Part shown: positions 25,506 through 26,030 of the stretch, in pieces
Layout of the letters: each line of letters starts with the position of its first letter
Numbering within the stretch: position 1 is the stretch's first letter
Origin: a virus
Virus record (IMG/VR): IMGVR_UViG_3300047461_000064
Span: 1-26,030 of that record
Reading direction: 5' to 3' (one strand)
Length of the DNA stretch: 26,030 bases
Notes under the pieces: model-generated
What the model was told of the DNA's origin: nothing
What the model saw: the letters and a program-made list of their open reading frames with translations, nothing else
The model's database searches: none
Translations under genes and position numbers: made by a program

Positions 25506-26030
25506 TACTTACTCATGATAGAAAAACCTGTTATAAACTTAGTTAGGTCATCGTTGAAACCTTGTCCTAAATTTTCATTACCACTTTCCTGTCCTCCACC
25601 TTGTCCACCACCATTGTAGTAATTGTTATTAATTACAGTAGTTGCTATTGGATTTACATTTTCATTCTGTAATTTCATTGAGTTATTTTGTCCAACACTC
25701 TTCATATATCCGTCCATTGTTCCGTCAGCAAGTGGTTGTGGATTTAAAAACTCATTTGCAACTAAACTTGCTAATGTTGCTAATCCTCCACCTCTAAAGG
25801 ATGATAAAAATCCAAATCCTCTCTTCACTGCTTGTCTTCCTGCTGGTGTAGGACCTGATCCAAAACCACCTTCATTAGCAGCAACACCTGGTCTAAATCC
25901 ACGAGTCAAATCCCATCCTCCCATTTTTCCACCTTTGCCAAATTTTCCACGTTGTTTCCAATCATCTGCCATTAGATCTTTCCACTTCATCGTATCTTCT
26001 TTTGGAGTATAACCCTTGTTAAACCAATTA
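25505..26030 (-). CDS. C-terminal end of a large tail structural protein, possibly tape measure (N-terminus beyond window)
   Basis: An ATG at 25990 would give 161 residues, but the frame stays open to the right edge and the extra codons read plausible protein (NWFNKGYTPKEDT before MKWKDLMADD). I therefore treat it as the tail of a longer gene. Visible features are a Lys/Gly-rich segment (QRGKFGKGGKMGGW), an Ala/Gly-rich region (GFLSSFRGGGLATLASLVAN), VNPIATTVINNNYYNGGGQG and an amphipathic end. Asn/Tyr strings such as INNNYYN near the C-terminus are common in phage tape measure proteins, and such a gene next to gp27-like is expected. A self-contained 161-residue protein cannot be excluded. 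Confidence 0.6.
   Translation of the reverse strand, partial: NWFNKGYTPKEDTMKWKDLMADDWKQRGKFGKGGKMGGWDLTRGFRPGVAANEGGFGSGPTPAGRQAVKRGFGFLSSFRGGGLATLASLVANEFLNPQPLADGTMDGYMKSVGQNNSMKLQNENVNPIATTVINNNYYNGGGQGGGQESGNENLGQGFNDDLTKFITGFSIMSK

Noticed and set aside
25505-25990. Complete 161-residue gene starting at 25990
   Set aside because: The frame remains open with protein-like codons to the window edge and there is no ribosome site before this ATG, so a partial larger gene is preferred.

Overview
The window looks like part of a marine T4-like cyanophage (myovirus infecting Synechococcus or Prochlorococcus). The evidence is a run of tail baseplate genes, a giant virion structural gene, and cyanophage-typical auxiliary genes: plastoquinol terminal oxidase (PTOX), a CpeT-like bilin lyase, a CP12-like Calvin-cycle inhibitor and a phage-type glutaredoxin. 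The DNA is AT-rich. Every gene I accept lies on the minus strand, so transcription runs from position 26030 towards 1; open plus-strand frames are antisense shadows. No tRNA, rRNA, CRISPR array or integrase was seen.

Layout in transcription order. (1) 26030-19942, baseplate/tail hub block: the C-terminal end of a larger structural protein that runs off the right edge (possibly the tape measure), a gp27-like hub protein, a 75-residue CP12-like protein, a gp5-like OB-fold hub protein with Calx-beta-type domains and no recognisable lysozyme, and a separate beta-helical spike protein. Genes here overlap or nearly touch. (2) 19941-19306: a self-contained unit with a sigma70-type promoter, a foldable leader, a small secreted beta-barrel-like protein and a terminator. 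(3) 19300-15204: small phage proteins and auxiliary genes, comprising a 47-residue membrane ORF, three small unknowns, PTOX, a cupin, an anchored glycine-zipper protein, glutaredoxin, an unknown, CpeT-like and an HNH endonuclease. (4) 15203-15095: a terminator followed by a T4-type late promoter. (5) 15094-1: one uninterrupted reading frame of at least 5,031 codons, still open at the left edge.

The giant protein starts with a fibre/pectin-lyase-like N-terminus. It continues through a repeat-built middle (helical 43-44-residue repeats, seven copies of a C-x-x-D...GGN module, and paired beta modules, one segment duplicated at a 359-codon offset). Its C-terminal part looks like cyanophage tail fibres. 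It is most likely a tail fibre or another very long virion appendage.

Regulation appears mixed. TATAAATA late promoter candidates precede the 19111 gene, PTOX and the giant gene. Sigma70-like elements precede the beta-barrel gene and the gene upstream of cpeT. During infection the auxiliary genes would be expected to keep photosynthetic electron flow going (PTOX, bilin lyase) while restraining carbon fixation (CP12), and the structural genes build the tail tip and fibres.
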